Made by a program: the position numbers and the translations under genes | Notes under the pieces: model-generated | The model's input: only the letters and a program-made list of their open reading frames with translations | What the model was told of the DNA's origin: nothing | The model's database searches: none | Source of the DNA: Blastopirellula marina | GTDB lineage: Bacteria; Planctomycetota; Planctomycetia; Pirellulales; Pirellulaceae | Direction of reading: 5' to 3' | DNA: 64,000 nucleotides | NCBI RefSeq assembly: GCF_002967765.1 | Contig: NZ_PUHY01000006.1 | Span: forward strand, 310,001-374,000 | Part shown: positions 8,849 to 15,778 of the stretch, one piece after another | Numbering within the stretch: position 1 is the first letter of the stretch | Layout: every line of letters begins with the position of its first letter

Positions 8849-9181
8849 ATGCTAACTGCGATCAAGATTACATTTGAGCCCACGATAGTGATACTGGTAG
8901 CCCAAGATGATGATTCGATCAAAGTGCTCACTGACGGTGCTCTAGTTGATCTGCCTCATTCGAAGGTGCGTACATTACTTCACACTCCAGCTTGGGAGAA
9001 AGCTGCCCTGCGCCCTCTGTTGTGGGCATGGAAGATGGTAAATCAGCAAGGATACTTTGATGGACTTCAATTTGATTTTGCTAATTCGGCGGAGGAGGCC
9101 GTTTCAAGAGTCCAACTACTTGTGGTGGGAAGTGAATTCAAGGTTGCAGCTTGGCCGATTGATCAGGCTTCCACGGCTTGA
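8849..9181 (+). CDS. small conserved-looking protein (possibly DUF6334-like)
   Basis: Small soluble protein of about 110 residues of unknown function. The central WAWKMVNQQGYFDGLQFDF motif and the following beta-rich VQLLVVGSEFKVAAW recall the DUF6334 family as I remember it; a profile search is needed to confirm this. The frame stays open upstream to 8771, but that extension runs into the decayed transposase, so I prefer the Met at 8849. It lies between the dead transposase and a solitary repeat end, in the accessory block. Confidence 0.5.
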   Translation: MLTAIKITFEPTIVILVAQDDDSIKVLTDGALVDLPHSKVRTLLHTPAWEKAALRPLLWAWKMVNQQGYFDGLQFDFANSAEEAVSRVQLLVVGSEFKVAAWPIDQASTA

Positions 9182-9333
9182 ACACTGGTACGCATGATGG
9201 TGGCCGCATGGGCTTCTTGCTCAAGCGTCGAATTGGCAATATGGCTAAAATCGTATTTGATCGTCCTCTTGATGTGCATCGGGAACAGGACAGAAAACGA
9301 CCGTCCTAAACATCTATCGCAATAAACACCAGT

Positions 9334-9357
9334 AAAGAGTCCGGACACCTTAAATTA
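9334..9357. repeat. solitary repeat end
   Basis: AAAGAGTCCGGACACCTTAA matches the right end of the A elements with one change (CCGGAC for CCTGAC). There is no partner end close by. It sits between two accessory genes. Confidence 0.6.
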
Positions 9358-9384
9358 GCTCACGCTTTCAGGAAAAGTCATTCA

Positions 9385-10989
9385 ATGATGTTCTGTCGTG
9401 ATCGTTCTTGTGTACATGTAATTGTATTACTGAGCTTGACGCTAGGGCTTCCGGGCACAGTCCTGGGATCTGGTCGTGCGGAACTGGTGTTAACTTACGG
9501 CAAGTCAGGGCTGCCGCGATCTAACGTCTTTCATAGTGGTGAAAAGATCTTTGCCACATTGCGACTCACCGGCCTGCAAGACCAACGCCCGTACACCGGA
9601 CAAATTGAAGTCACTGGCTCTGTAATCGATGCCAACGGGAAGGAAGTGTTGCGAGTTGCCAAAGAGCGTGAGAATTATCAACAGGTTTTAGGTGGCGACT
9701 CTGTTGAAACGACGTTGGTCATCGACAGTGATGGCGAGGAGATCCCGCCCGGCGAATATTCATTATTCGCGAGAGTAAAACACTTGCGTACCGGGCAGCA
9801 TTTTGACGTGCGCCATGGCTTCACCTGGAAAGCCATTGAGAAGTTTGGCACTGATGAGTTCTGCTGGTTCCTTGACTTGGAAAGGAATTATCCCTCCGGA
9901 CCACTACTTCAGACTGGCCGACTCCATGTTCTTGCATACCGCAACGTAGGGATGACGTTTAATGATCGGTCCTTCGGGATCGAAAAACAAATGAAGCTAC
10001 TTCGACCAAGCGAGCAAGTGGCAATCGGACAAACGGCTGTTTTCGAGAACTTGAGGACCGTCCCAGGAGGAGGGAAGCTACCAGAGAGGGCTTGGTCTGG
10101 GACGGGATTGAAATTCTCTAGCTCTGGCGATTTCAAGATATCGGTAGAATTCAAAGATATGCTGTCAGGAAGTACTGCCCTAGACACGATCCCAGTTAAA
10201 GTGGCGGAAACGGATGCTGTTAGCAAATCCAAATCTCTCATGTTTCTGACGAATGGGGCATATGGCCCACGCAAGCAAATGGATTACTTCGCAGGAGAGG
10301 ATGTCACAGCAACGCTTGCGTTCGAGGATCCTGGGAAGGGATCGATTTCAAAACAAGTTCTAAGTGCACACTTCCTTGATGAAGATGAAAAAACCATTGG
10401 GAAGTTCCCCCTGGGCAATTTAGATGCACTGAGCGGATTCGCAGAGTCGTACTTCGTGGAACACGTCAGTATCCCAGGAAATAGGTTCGTCAGTTCTCTC
10501 GAGAAGGTGAGAGATGTCAGAATTCAGTTGGAAGGGCAAAGCGATGGGCGAAAGACAATTCTCTCGGCTCCAATCCGTTTCCAACCAATTAGGGCTCTGG
10601 CGGCTCTCAACGTTAGCGTTAAAGCGGACGCTCAGGGCAAGATCCCCGCAGGGCAGTTTCTGACCGCTGGACAGATCTACTATCTCAACTGTGATCTCGC
10701 GAAATTCCAGATCAAGGACTACGCAATCAACTTAACCCACTCCGTCAAAGCATTTACAGAGCAGGATCAACCGATCGCCGGCACAGAACTTGTCCTTGAA
10801 CACAAGCGAGAGCTAAGTGTCTCAGAAAAATTGAACGGAAACCTTCCAGTCTCAATGCAGATCTCACTCAACCGTCCCGGTAAATTTCTCCTGCGGTCAA
10901 CCTTCACCGACCACCTCAGCGGCCAAACATTCACGAGCGTCCTGCCGGTGGAGGTAGTGAGTCCATTTCAGTTTTACAAAAAGAACTAA
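9385..10989 (+). CDS. secreted multi-domain beta-rich protein, unknown
   Basis: Exported protein of 534 residues. A signal peptide covers about residues 12-32 (VIVLLSLTLGLPGTVLG). The mature part looks like three successive beta-sandwich units, each opening with a line such as LVLTYGKSGLPRSNVFHSG (about 33) or LMFLTNGAYGPRKQMDYFAG (about 285), followed by a G/E-x-[IV]-x-A-T-L strand and later a line on the protein's own protective or extra term. This suggests internal duplication; the third unit (about 405-525) is more diverged. No catalytic motif is seen. It may be a surface or periplasmic binding protein. It is less GC-rich than the core genes and flanked by repeat ends. Confidence 0.65.
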   Translation: MMFCRDRSCVHVIVLLSLTLGLPGTVLGSGRAELVLTYGKSGLPRSNVFHSGEKIFATLRLTGLQDQRPYTGQIEVTGSVIDANGKEVLRVAKERENYQQVLGGDSVETTLVIDSDGEEIPPGEYSLFARVKHLRTGQHFDVRHGFTWKAIEKFGTDEFCWFLDLERNYPSGPLLQTGRLHVLAYRNVGMTFNDRSFGIEKQMKLLRPSEQVAIGQTAVFENLRTVPGGGKLPERAWSGTGLKFSSSGDFKISVEFKDMLSGSTALDTIPVKVAETDAVSKSKSLMFLTNGAYGPRKQMDYFAGEDVTATLAFEDPGKGSISKQVLSAHFLDEDEKTIGKFPLGNLDALSGFAESYFVEHVSIPGNRFVSSLEKVRDVRIQLEGQSDGRKTILSAPIRFQPIRALAALNVSVKADAQGKIPAGQFLTAGQIYYLNCDLAKFQIKDYAINLTHSVKAFTEQDQPIAGTELVLEHKRELSVSEKLNGNLPVSMQISLNRPGKFLLRSTFTDHLSGQTFTSVLPVEVVSPFQFYKKN

Positions 10990-11169
10990 ACGTCCGGCCA
11001 GCCGCATCTTCGCACCGATATTAGCCTAATTCGTCCTTGCGCATGTTAATCTCACAATAAGTGTTTGCATGGCTGAGTCCTGGAATGAAAAGGTGTGGAG
11101 AGAAATTCAGTCGCAAACAAGGCTTCCCCTGACCCAAACACAGCATCGTAGTTCCGAAGGCAACTTCCT

Positions 11170-11281
11170 ATGTCGATATTTGAAGAGATCGAACAACTTC
11201 AGAATGACTTGGATGCGTTTATCGCTGGCGGACAGCCCGAAGCGATGGTTCGTGCCGCCGAGTCTAAACTGGACGGGAGAA
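11170..11281 (+). pseudogene. 5' fragment of a SUKH gene, cut at a repeat element
   Basis: The first 34 codons (MSIFEEIEQL...AAESKL) nearly duplicate the start of the intact SUKH gene at 13276. The DNA match covers 11132-11272 against 13238-13378, including 38 bases of upstream sequence. It breaks exactly where element A2 begins, after AAACTGG, and the frame then runs into repeat sequence. This is a truncated paralogue and not expected to give a folded protein. Confidence 0.8.
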
Positions 11282-11524
11282 AAGTGTCAGGACTATTTTC
11301 CGTTCTCTACTACCGATCAAGTGGCTTGCACGTTGGAAAACCCGCGTCAACCAAGCCATGACAGAGAAAGATGCCGATGCCATCCGTCACGCGATCCGAC
11401 AAGGCGACCCCGACCCAATCAACCGCCCGCAGCTTTCGCTTTAACCTGAATTCAACGTTCCATCCACGCAGCGGGCCGAAGAGGACGGCCTAAATACAAA
11501 CAAAGAGTCCTGACACCTTAAATT
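11275..11524. mobile_element. short inverted-end element, copy A2
   Basis: The core spans GTGTCAGGACT (11284-11294) to AGTCCTGACAC (11506-11516), followed by CTTAAATT. The interior is nearly the same as A3 and includes the transposase-tail-like frame (VNQAM.EKDADAIRHAIRQGD). Its left edge interrupts the duplicated SUKH start at 11272. Confidence 0.75.
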
Positions 11525-11539
11525 AGACCATCCTTGATA

Positions 11540-11926
11540 TTAGGGCCATGTCCCAAGTGAGTGTCCGGTCACAATTCGCAAGCCGCTAACGCAGGATGAA
11601 TTGGCAAGCCCCTGGCCATATTCGTTGTCTTGCTGGTGGACAAACTCGTCGATCTTACCAATTAATTCATTTAGTTTTCCAGGAAGACCACTAGGGGAGT
11701 CAACTTGAATGCGCACCTTAGTACCAACAGATTCAGGATACTTCTTAGCTAATCCACCATCTACAACAGCATCAAAAGCATCAAGGATATGATCTTGGAT
11801 CCGAATTAAGCAATCATTCCAATCCACCTCACCACTAGGCCATGGACCATCTTCTAAGAGGTAAAGTACAAACTCTCCTGTATCGGCGTCTTCAGTGATG
11901 AGATTAATTGAAACATTGTCTGACAT
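11540..11926 (-). CDS. DUF6572-like protein, probable immunity partner
   Basis: Small soluble acidic protein of 128 residues. It opens with a beta strand pair (INLITEDADTGEFVLYLLED), then W..CLIRIQDHILDAFDAV and GLAKKYPESVGTKVRIQV, a layout I associate with DUF6572; assignment is from memory. The ATG at 11926 lies one base after the stop of the toxin-like fragment upstream, so the two were co-translated. An acidic small protein directly after a nuclease-like tail is the usual toxin-immunity order. It ends about 15 bases from the right end of element A2. Confidence 0.6.
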   Translation of the reverse strand: MSDNVSINLITEDADTGEFVLYLLEDGPWPSGEVDWNDCLIRIQDHILDAFDAVVDGGLAKKYPESVGTKVRIQVDSPSGLPGKLNELIGKIDEFVHQQDNEYGQGLANSSCVSGLRIVTGHSLGTWP

Positions 11927-11927
11927 A

Positions 11928-12173
11928 TCAAAACCTATCCTCATTGAATTTGTCCAAAATGACGGGAACCCGTGGCTCAAGACCTGCTTGCGCGGCTCGC
12001 TTTCCCCTTGGAGTAACCGGTTGGCGATTTTTTATTGCTTCTTTGAGTTCCTTCTGGTTATCGGAAAGCTTTGCAGACGGTCCATTCTTCGATTCTCGGA
12101 CTCTGCTCTTACCTGCCGAACTCTCAGTAAGTAAATCGGGACGTGAACGGCTCTGTAGAAAACTCAAGCCCAC
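11928..12173 (-). pseudogene. C-terminal remnant of a nuclease-type polymorphic toxin
   Basis: The last ~81 codons of what looks like a toxin tail. VRESKNGPSAKLSDNQKEL contains an E-x-K followed by a Q, the pattern at the end of many restriction-endonuclease-like (PD-(D/E)xK) toxin domains, and then a basic stretch PRGKRAAQAGLEP. The frame stays open upstream to about 12293, where it meets a stop inside element A3, so the front of the gene was removed there. The upstream part shows no Rhs or other delivery domain. With GTG at 12173 a short protein could still be made, but a lone tail is more likely. Confidence 0.5.
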
Positions 12174-12272
12174 CAGAGAATCATAACATTGTGAGTCAGC
12201 ACCATCAGGTGCAATTCTTTGTGGTGACTTGAGTCCGTTTTGTCTCGGACGAAGTTGCCTTGTCTGCGCTTG

Positions 12273-12530
12273 AGAGAAGAAAAGGTGTCAGGACTATTTT
12301 CCGTTCTCTACTACCGATCAAGTGGCTTGCACATTGGAAGACCCGCGTCAACCAAGCCATGCCGGAGAAAGATGCCGATGCCATCCGTCACGCGATCTGC
12401 CGAGCCGCCCCGATCGGCCCCAATCAACCGCCCGCAGCTTTAGCTTTAACCTGAATTCAACGTTCCATCCACGCAGCAGGCCGAAGAGGGCGGCTCTAAA
12501 TACAAACAAAGAGTCCTGACGCCTTAAATT
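12273..12530. mobile_element. short inverted-end element, copy A3
   Basis: The core spans GTGTCAGGACT (12285-12295) to AGTCCTGACGC (12512-12522), followed by CTTAAATT. It is nearly identical to A2 inside, with the C-terminal-transposase-like frame (HWKTRVNQAMPEKDADAIRH). It forms the upstream border of the toxin fragment and lies 50 bases before the next SUKH gene. Confidence 0.75.
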
Positions 12531-12580
12531 AATCCTGGCGCGATGCCGCCACTCCGAGGTGTGCGTCACCAGTCAGGGGC

Positions 12581-13186
12581 ATGCGGACTTCGCAATCAGT
12601 AATCTTTTTTGACAGGCAAAAACTTGTGGATTTGCATAACACAGTCGAAAAATTCGGTGGTTTAGAGCCAATTGACGGCGAAAACTTCACACCAATGCCA
12701 GAATCCGAGGTTGAAGCAGTTGAGGTGGGATTGGGCCTTCGACTCCCGGATCCTTATCGCAAATTTCTTTTAACATTCGGGGCGTGCAGTCCAAAGGAGA
12801 TCGTAGTTTACGACCCAGTATTGAGATTGCCATCAGAGATATCCACCAGTGGTAAAGGAAATCTTGCGATCTTCTATGGGGATGAGAGCGATGTTGATGA
12901 TGCGTACAGTATTCAGCGACGCATTCAAGTCTTTTCTGGTAGGGTACCTGCCAATCTTATTCCAATTGCAGACAATGGGGGTGGAAGCCAGATTCTACTG
13001 GGAATTAGCGGTGAGGAGGCAGGTAAAGTTTACTTTTGGGATCTGAACAATGAGCCTTTCGATGAGGAGGACTACATGGAGGATTATGGAATGGCAAGAC
13101 CACCTGAAGCGATGTTCGAAAACGTCTACCTGATCGCCCAATCATTCGGGGATTTTCTAGAGCGTCTTGAGGTCATCGACGGTTGA
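12581..13186 (+). CDS. SUKH (SMI1/KNR4) family protein
   Basis: Soluble 201-residue protein of the SUKH superfamily, best known as immunity proteins against polymorphic toxins. The family marks are E..VEAVEVGLGLRLPDPYRKFLLTFG near residues 45-70, then NLIPIADNGGGSQILLG, then GKVYFWD, and a final SFGDFLERL helix. The Met at 12581 is the first in frame; later starts are possible within the first 25 codons. No toxin is encoded next to it, so it is an orphan immunity-type gene, placed between element A3 and the repeat end at 13203. Confidence 0.88.
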   Translation: MRTSQSVIFFDRQKLVDLHNTVEKFGGLEPIDGENFTPMPESEVEAVEVGLGLRLPDPYRKFLLTFGACSPKEIVVYDPVLRLPSEISTSGKGNLAIFYGDESDVDDAYSIQRRIQVFSGRVPANLIPIADNGGGSQILLGISGEEAGKVYFWDLNNEPFDEEDYMEDYGMARPPEAMFENVYLIAQSFGDFLERLEVIDG

Positions 13187-13202
13187 AATAACATTGGGAC
13201 AA

Positions 13203-13235
13203 GAAAAAGTGTCAGGGCTGAATGGCACCTTAAGT
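13203..13235. repeat. rearranged repeat ends
   Basis: AAAAAGTGTCAGGGCTG followed at once by AATGGCACCTTAAGTTAA: a left-type end (GTGTCAGG) next to a right-type end (GGCACCTTAA), as if the interior of an element had been lost. It lies between the two intact SUKH genes. Confidence 0.55.
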
Positions 13236-13275
13236 TAACCCAAACATAACTTCGTAGTTCCGAAGGCAACTTCCT

Positions 13276-13737
13276 ATGTCGATATTTGAAGAGATCGAAC
13301 AGCTTCTGAATGACTTGGATGCATTTATCGCTGGCGGACAGCCAGAAGCGATGGTAGGTGCCGCCGAGTCTAAACTGGGTGTCTCTTTCCCACCTTCTTT
13401 TCGAGAATACCTTGTACGATGGGGCAATATTAGTTGCGACGACCTCGAATACTACGGGCTAACTCGCAATGGCGATTTTGATAAGGGTGGCGTTCCGAAC
13501 TGCGTATGGTTCACCATGAGCAAGAGAACGACCGTTGGCCTGCCTCACAGCTTGATCGTTTTTCGCAACATCAACGACGAAGAGTACCTTTGCATCGACA
13601 CCGATCAGGCTTTGGACAACGACGAACGGAAGATCGCGATCTGGGACAACATCGAACGCGAAATTTCTCAGACACTGGACGTAAACTTTGCTGATTTTCT
13701 GCTAGAAGAATTGACGGAAATATCAGACGATGCGTGA
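13276..13737 (+). CDS. SUKH (SMI1/KNR4) family protein, source of the truncated copy
   Basis: 153-residue SUKH protein, probably cytosolic immunity-type. AAESKLGVSFPPSFREYLVRWG is the classic N-terminal helix pair, followed by FTMSKRTTVGLP...VFRNINDEEYLCIDTDQA and a C-terminal helix FADFLLEELTEI. AAGGCAAC lies just before the ATG. Its first 102 bases and its leader are duplicated at 11132-11272. The stop overlaps the upstream extension of the next frame, but the likely start of that gene is 86 bases downstream. Confidence 0.88.
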   Translation: MSIFEEIEQLLNDLDAFIAGGQPEAMVGAAESKLGVSFPPSFREYLVRWGNISCDDLEYYGLTRNGDFDKGGVPNCVWFTMSKRTTVGLPHSLIVFRNINDEEYLCIDTDQALDNDERKIAIWDNIEREISQTLDVNFADFLLEELTEISDDA

Positions 13738-13822
13738 GGGAATGATTCGTGAATGGGCGAGAAGAATCTTTCTACCACCTTTATTCTCCCACAAACCAAT
13801 TACCCATAACTTGCCAGCAAGT

Positions 13823-14986
13823 ATGAACAGCTACCTTGCGATTACTATTGCGCATACTACATTCTTAATATTTTCTTTATGCCATAGCGGTACAGATTAT
13901 CTCTATGCACAGATGCCTCCTAGCATCAATGCCCCGGGGAAATTAGCCAGAGGGAACGAACGTCAAGATAGGCCTCGCACGCTAGAGAAAGTGCGAGGCA
14001 TTGACTTTGTTACCGAGGTTGAAGGAATCAAGGGCTTGCAATTTACAGGCAATGGATCGAACTTGATTGTCGAGACCATGAGCCAACATAGCGGTTGGCC
14101 AATGAGGTTGTACTATTTGAACGCCAGCAATGGCAAGTCTGTATCAATCGCCGATCCGTTAACTGGACTGCGCGGTGCTGTTGGATATTCGGATAACCGA
14201 TGCCTCTGGACTTTGGAGAAGGAAGGACATCTGCTCATCGAAAGCCTGACTGTCGACCCAGACGGCATGATAGACATGCGTGTCAAGCATTCCATTAAAC
14301 TCCCAGAACCTGAGCGATTTGACAGCGTCGTTGCTGTGTCTTTAAAGCAACGCTTCTTTGTTGAACGATCAAAAGATGAAGAGTTGAGGATCGTCGATCT
14401 TAAGTCCGGCCAAACCAAACAAGTACTGGAGATGAATGTCCGGGTTGAGGCTGTGGCACTGTCCGAAGATGGTAAGCTCCTGTCTGCTTGCGGTATGCCG
14501 ATTGCTGCTTGGACGGAACCATGGCAAATGGCGAATTCAAATAGTTCGTTCGTTTTTGTTTGGGATACCGAATCTGGCAAACTGATCTACGAGCGAAATC
14601 TGGGTTATCGTGTCTTTACCACGAAGTTTAGCAAGGACAATTCGCTCGTCCTTTGTTCCGGCTGGGAAGATGGTCACGAAGGGGATATGGAGGTCCCGAT
14701 TGGCCATGTGGATGTGGTTGAACCGAAGAAAAACGGCTGGAGTTCCCATTACCTAACAGACTCGTACATTCTTTGCGCCGACTTCGTGAATCAAGATGAA
14801 ATCGTGATCGGCCTAGGAAATGGCCGTGTTCAGATCCTTGACTATCGCCAAGGAAAGCAAATTACCGAAGTGCAAGTAAACCCTTGGCATGTCAGCAGTA
14901 TCGCTGTCCACGGCGACCTGTTGGCGACGGGGGCGGAGACCGGAGAAGTCAGCCTCTGGAGATTAAGTCATAGCAAAGCTGAATAG
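13823..14986 (+). CDS. secreted WD40-like propeller protein
   Basis: Exported protein of about 387 residues. A signal peptide (SYLAITIAHTTFLIFSLCHSG) follows the Met at 13823; the frame is open upstream to 13730 but that start would bury the leader. The rest has repeating strands with S/T-x-D-G turns (LSEDGKLLSACGMP, FVWDTESGKLIYERNLG, FSKDNSLVLCSGWEDG, LLATGAETGEVSLWRLS), as in WD40 or YVTN-type propellers. There is no enzyme motif; it is probably a periplasmic or surface scaffold. Last gene of the first accessory block. Confidence 0.75.
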   Translation: MNSYLAITIAHTTFLIFSLCHSGTDYLYAQMPPSINAPGKLARGNERQDRPRTLEKVRGIDFVTEVEGIKGLQFTGNGSNLIVETMSQHSGWPMRLYYLNASNGKSVSIADPLTGLRGAVGYSDNRCLWTLEKEGHLLIESLTVDPDGMIDMRVKHSIKLPEPERFDSVVAVSLKQRFFVERSKDEELRIVDLKSGQTKQVLEMNVRVEAVALSEDGKLLSACGMPIAAWTEPWQMANSNSSFVFVWDTESGKLIYERNLGYRVFTTKFSKDNSLVLCSGWEDGHEGDMEVPIGHVDVVEPKKNGWSSHYLTDSYILCADFVNQDEIVIGLGNGRVQILDYRQGKQITEVQVNPWHVSSIAVHGDLLATGAETGEVSLWRLSHSKAE

Positions 14987-15036
14987 TTTGGTAGTGGAAA
15001 GAAAGGGAAGTACTGCTCGAAAAAAACGGGTTAGAA

Positions 15037-15050
15037 CGAATGGCACCTTT
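15037..15050. repeat. second type of repeat end (AAAGGTGCCATTCG)
   Basis: CGAATGGCACCTTT is the reverse complement of the AAAGGTGCCATTCG found at the left side of element A1. It marks the right edge of the first accessory block. Confidence 0.45.
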
Positions 15051-15073
15051 CCTATTCCACTTACTCCATCTAG

Positions 15074-15217
15074 TCAAATCTCTGCTTTTCCAATTTCCGC
15101 TAGGAATGCGGCGAAGCTGTCGGCAATGACCACCCTCGCGTCTTTGTTAAGGTGACTCAAGTCAACTTGCTTGCCGAACATTCTTCTAAGCTCTTTCGAG
15201 AAAGGCGTGCGGTATCC
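15074..15217 (-). pseudogene. C-terminal fragment of a SUKH-like gene
   Basis: An open stretch of 47 codons on the minus strand, bounded upstream by a stop (15218-15220). It reads GYRTPFSKELRRMFGKQVDL, then SHLN, then VVIADSFAAFLAEIG and a stop. The VVIADSFxxFL ending is typical of the last helix of SUKH proteins. There is no matching N-terminal part nearby, so it is a remnant. It lies in the otherwise gene-free stretch before the blaI promoter. Confidence 0.4.
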
Positions 15218-15305
15218 TTACCGAACATTGAGCCCTGCCACCTACGCTTCTCTATTTTCTTTCCTGCGGCTCTTGAAGTTTCTTCCTAATTCTTTCACAA
15301 ATCGA

Positions 15306-15353
15306 TTGACTACTTGTGTAGTCATCCTCTACACTCCGACTACACGAGTAGTC
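15306..15353 (+). promoter_or_regulatory. blaI promoter with twin palindromic operators
   Basis: Two 16-bp palindromes, GACTACTTGTGTAGTC (15308-15323) and GACTACACGAGTAGTC (15338-15353), lie 30 bp apart centre to centre, about three helical turns. The second read backwards differs from the first at one base. A candidate -35 (TTGACT, 15306-15311) and -10 (TACACT, 15330-15335), 18 bases apart, overlap and fall between them. The TAC/GTA-rich dyad fits BlaI/MecI sites, so BlaI probably represses its own operon. Confidence 0.8.
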
Positions 15354-15370
15354 ACACAAGGCGAAAAGCA

Positions 15371-15778
15371 ATGCCGAAGCGCAAACCTCTGGGCAAAGTT
15401 GAACTCGAATTGCTGCAAGCAGTCGAACAGCTGCAGCCGGTGTCCGTTCGAACTTTGGCGGAACATCTGGCGGACAAAACAGGTCAGGCCCGGACCACCA
15501 TCTTGACAACTCTCGAACGGTTGCGGGCCAAGGGTTGCGTGACGCGACGTTCCATTAAAGGGGTCAACCACTACTCGCCACGCGTCGCGGTATCGGAACT
15601 GTTACCTCGCATTGTGGATGACTTCGTGCAGAAGATGCTTGGTGGATCTGTTTCTCCTTTTGTCGCTTATTTACAAGACCAGAAGGAAGTCGATCCCGAC
15701 GAGTTGGCTCAATTGAAATCGTTGGTGGAAGATCTCGAGGCCAAGCAGGCCCTAAAGGAAAAGAGGAAGAAGAAATGA
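15371..15778 (+). CDS. BlaI/MecI/CopY family repressor
   Basis: Winged-helix repressor of 135 residues. An N-terminal DNA-binding domain (about 8-75: LGKVELELLQAVEQL, VRTLAEHLADKTGQARTTILTTLERL, KGCVTRRS) is followed by the helical dimer part and a Lys-rich tail. The start at 15371 lies just after the operator region and has AAGG about ten bases upstream. It overlaps blaR1 by four bases (ATGA). In known systems the partner membrane protease triggers removal of this repressor on a signal at the cell surface. The signal here is unknown; in planctomycetes such pairs are common and not restricted to beta-lactams. Confidence 0.93.
   Translation: MPKRKPLGKVELELLQAVEQLQPVSVRTLAEHLADKTGQARTTILTTLERLRAKGCVTRRSIKGVNHYSPRVAVSELLPRIVDDFVQKMLGGSVSPFVAYLQDQKEVDPDELAQLKSLVEDLEAKQALKEKRKKK

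Noticed and set aside
9163-9348. Minus-strand frame of 61 codons starting in the repeat end
   Set aside because: Begins inside repeat sequence, no ribosome binding site, no recognisable product.
5910-15060. Integron-type cassette array
   Set aside because: No integrase and no attC-like folded sites; the repeats have inverted ends and a transposase-like interior instead.
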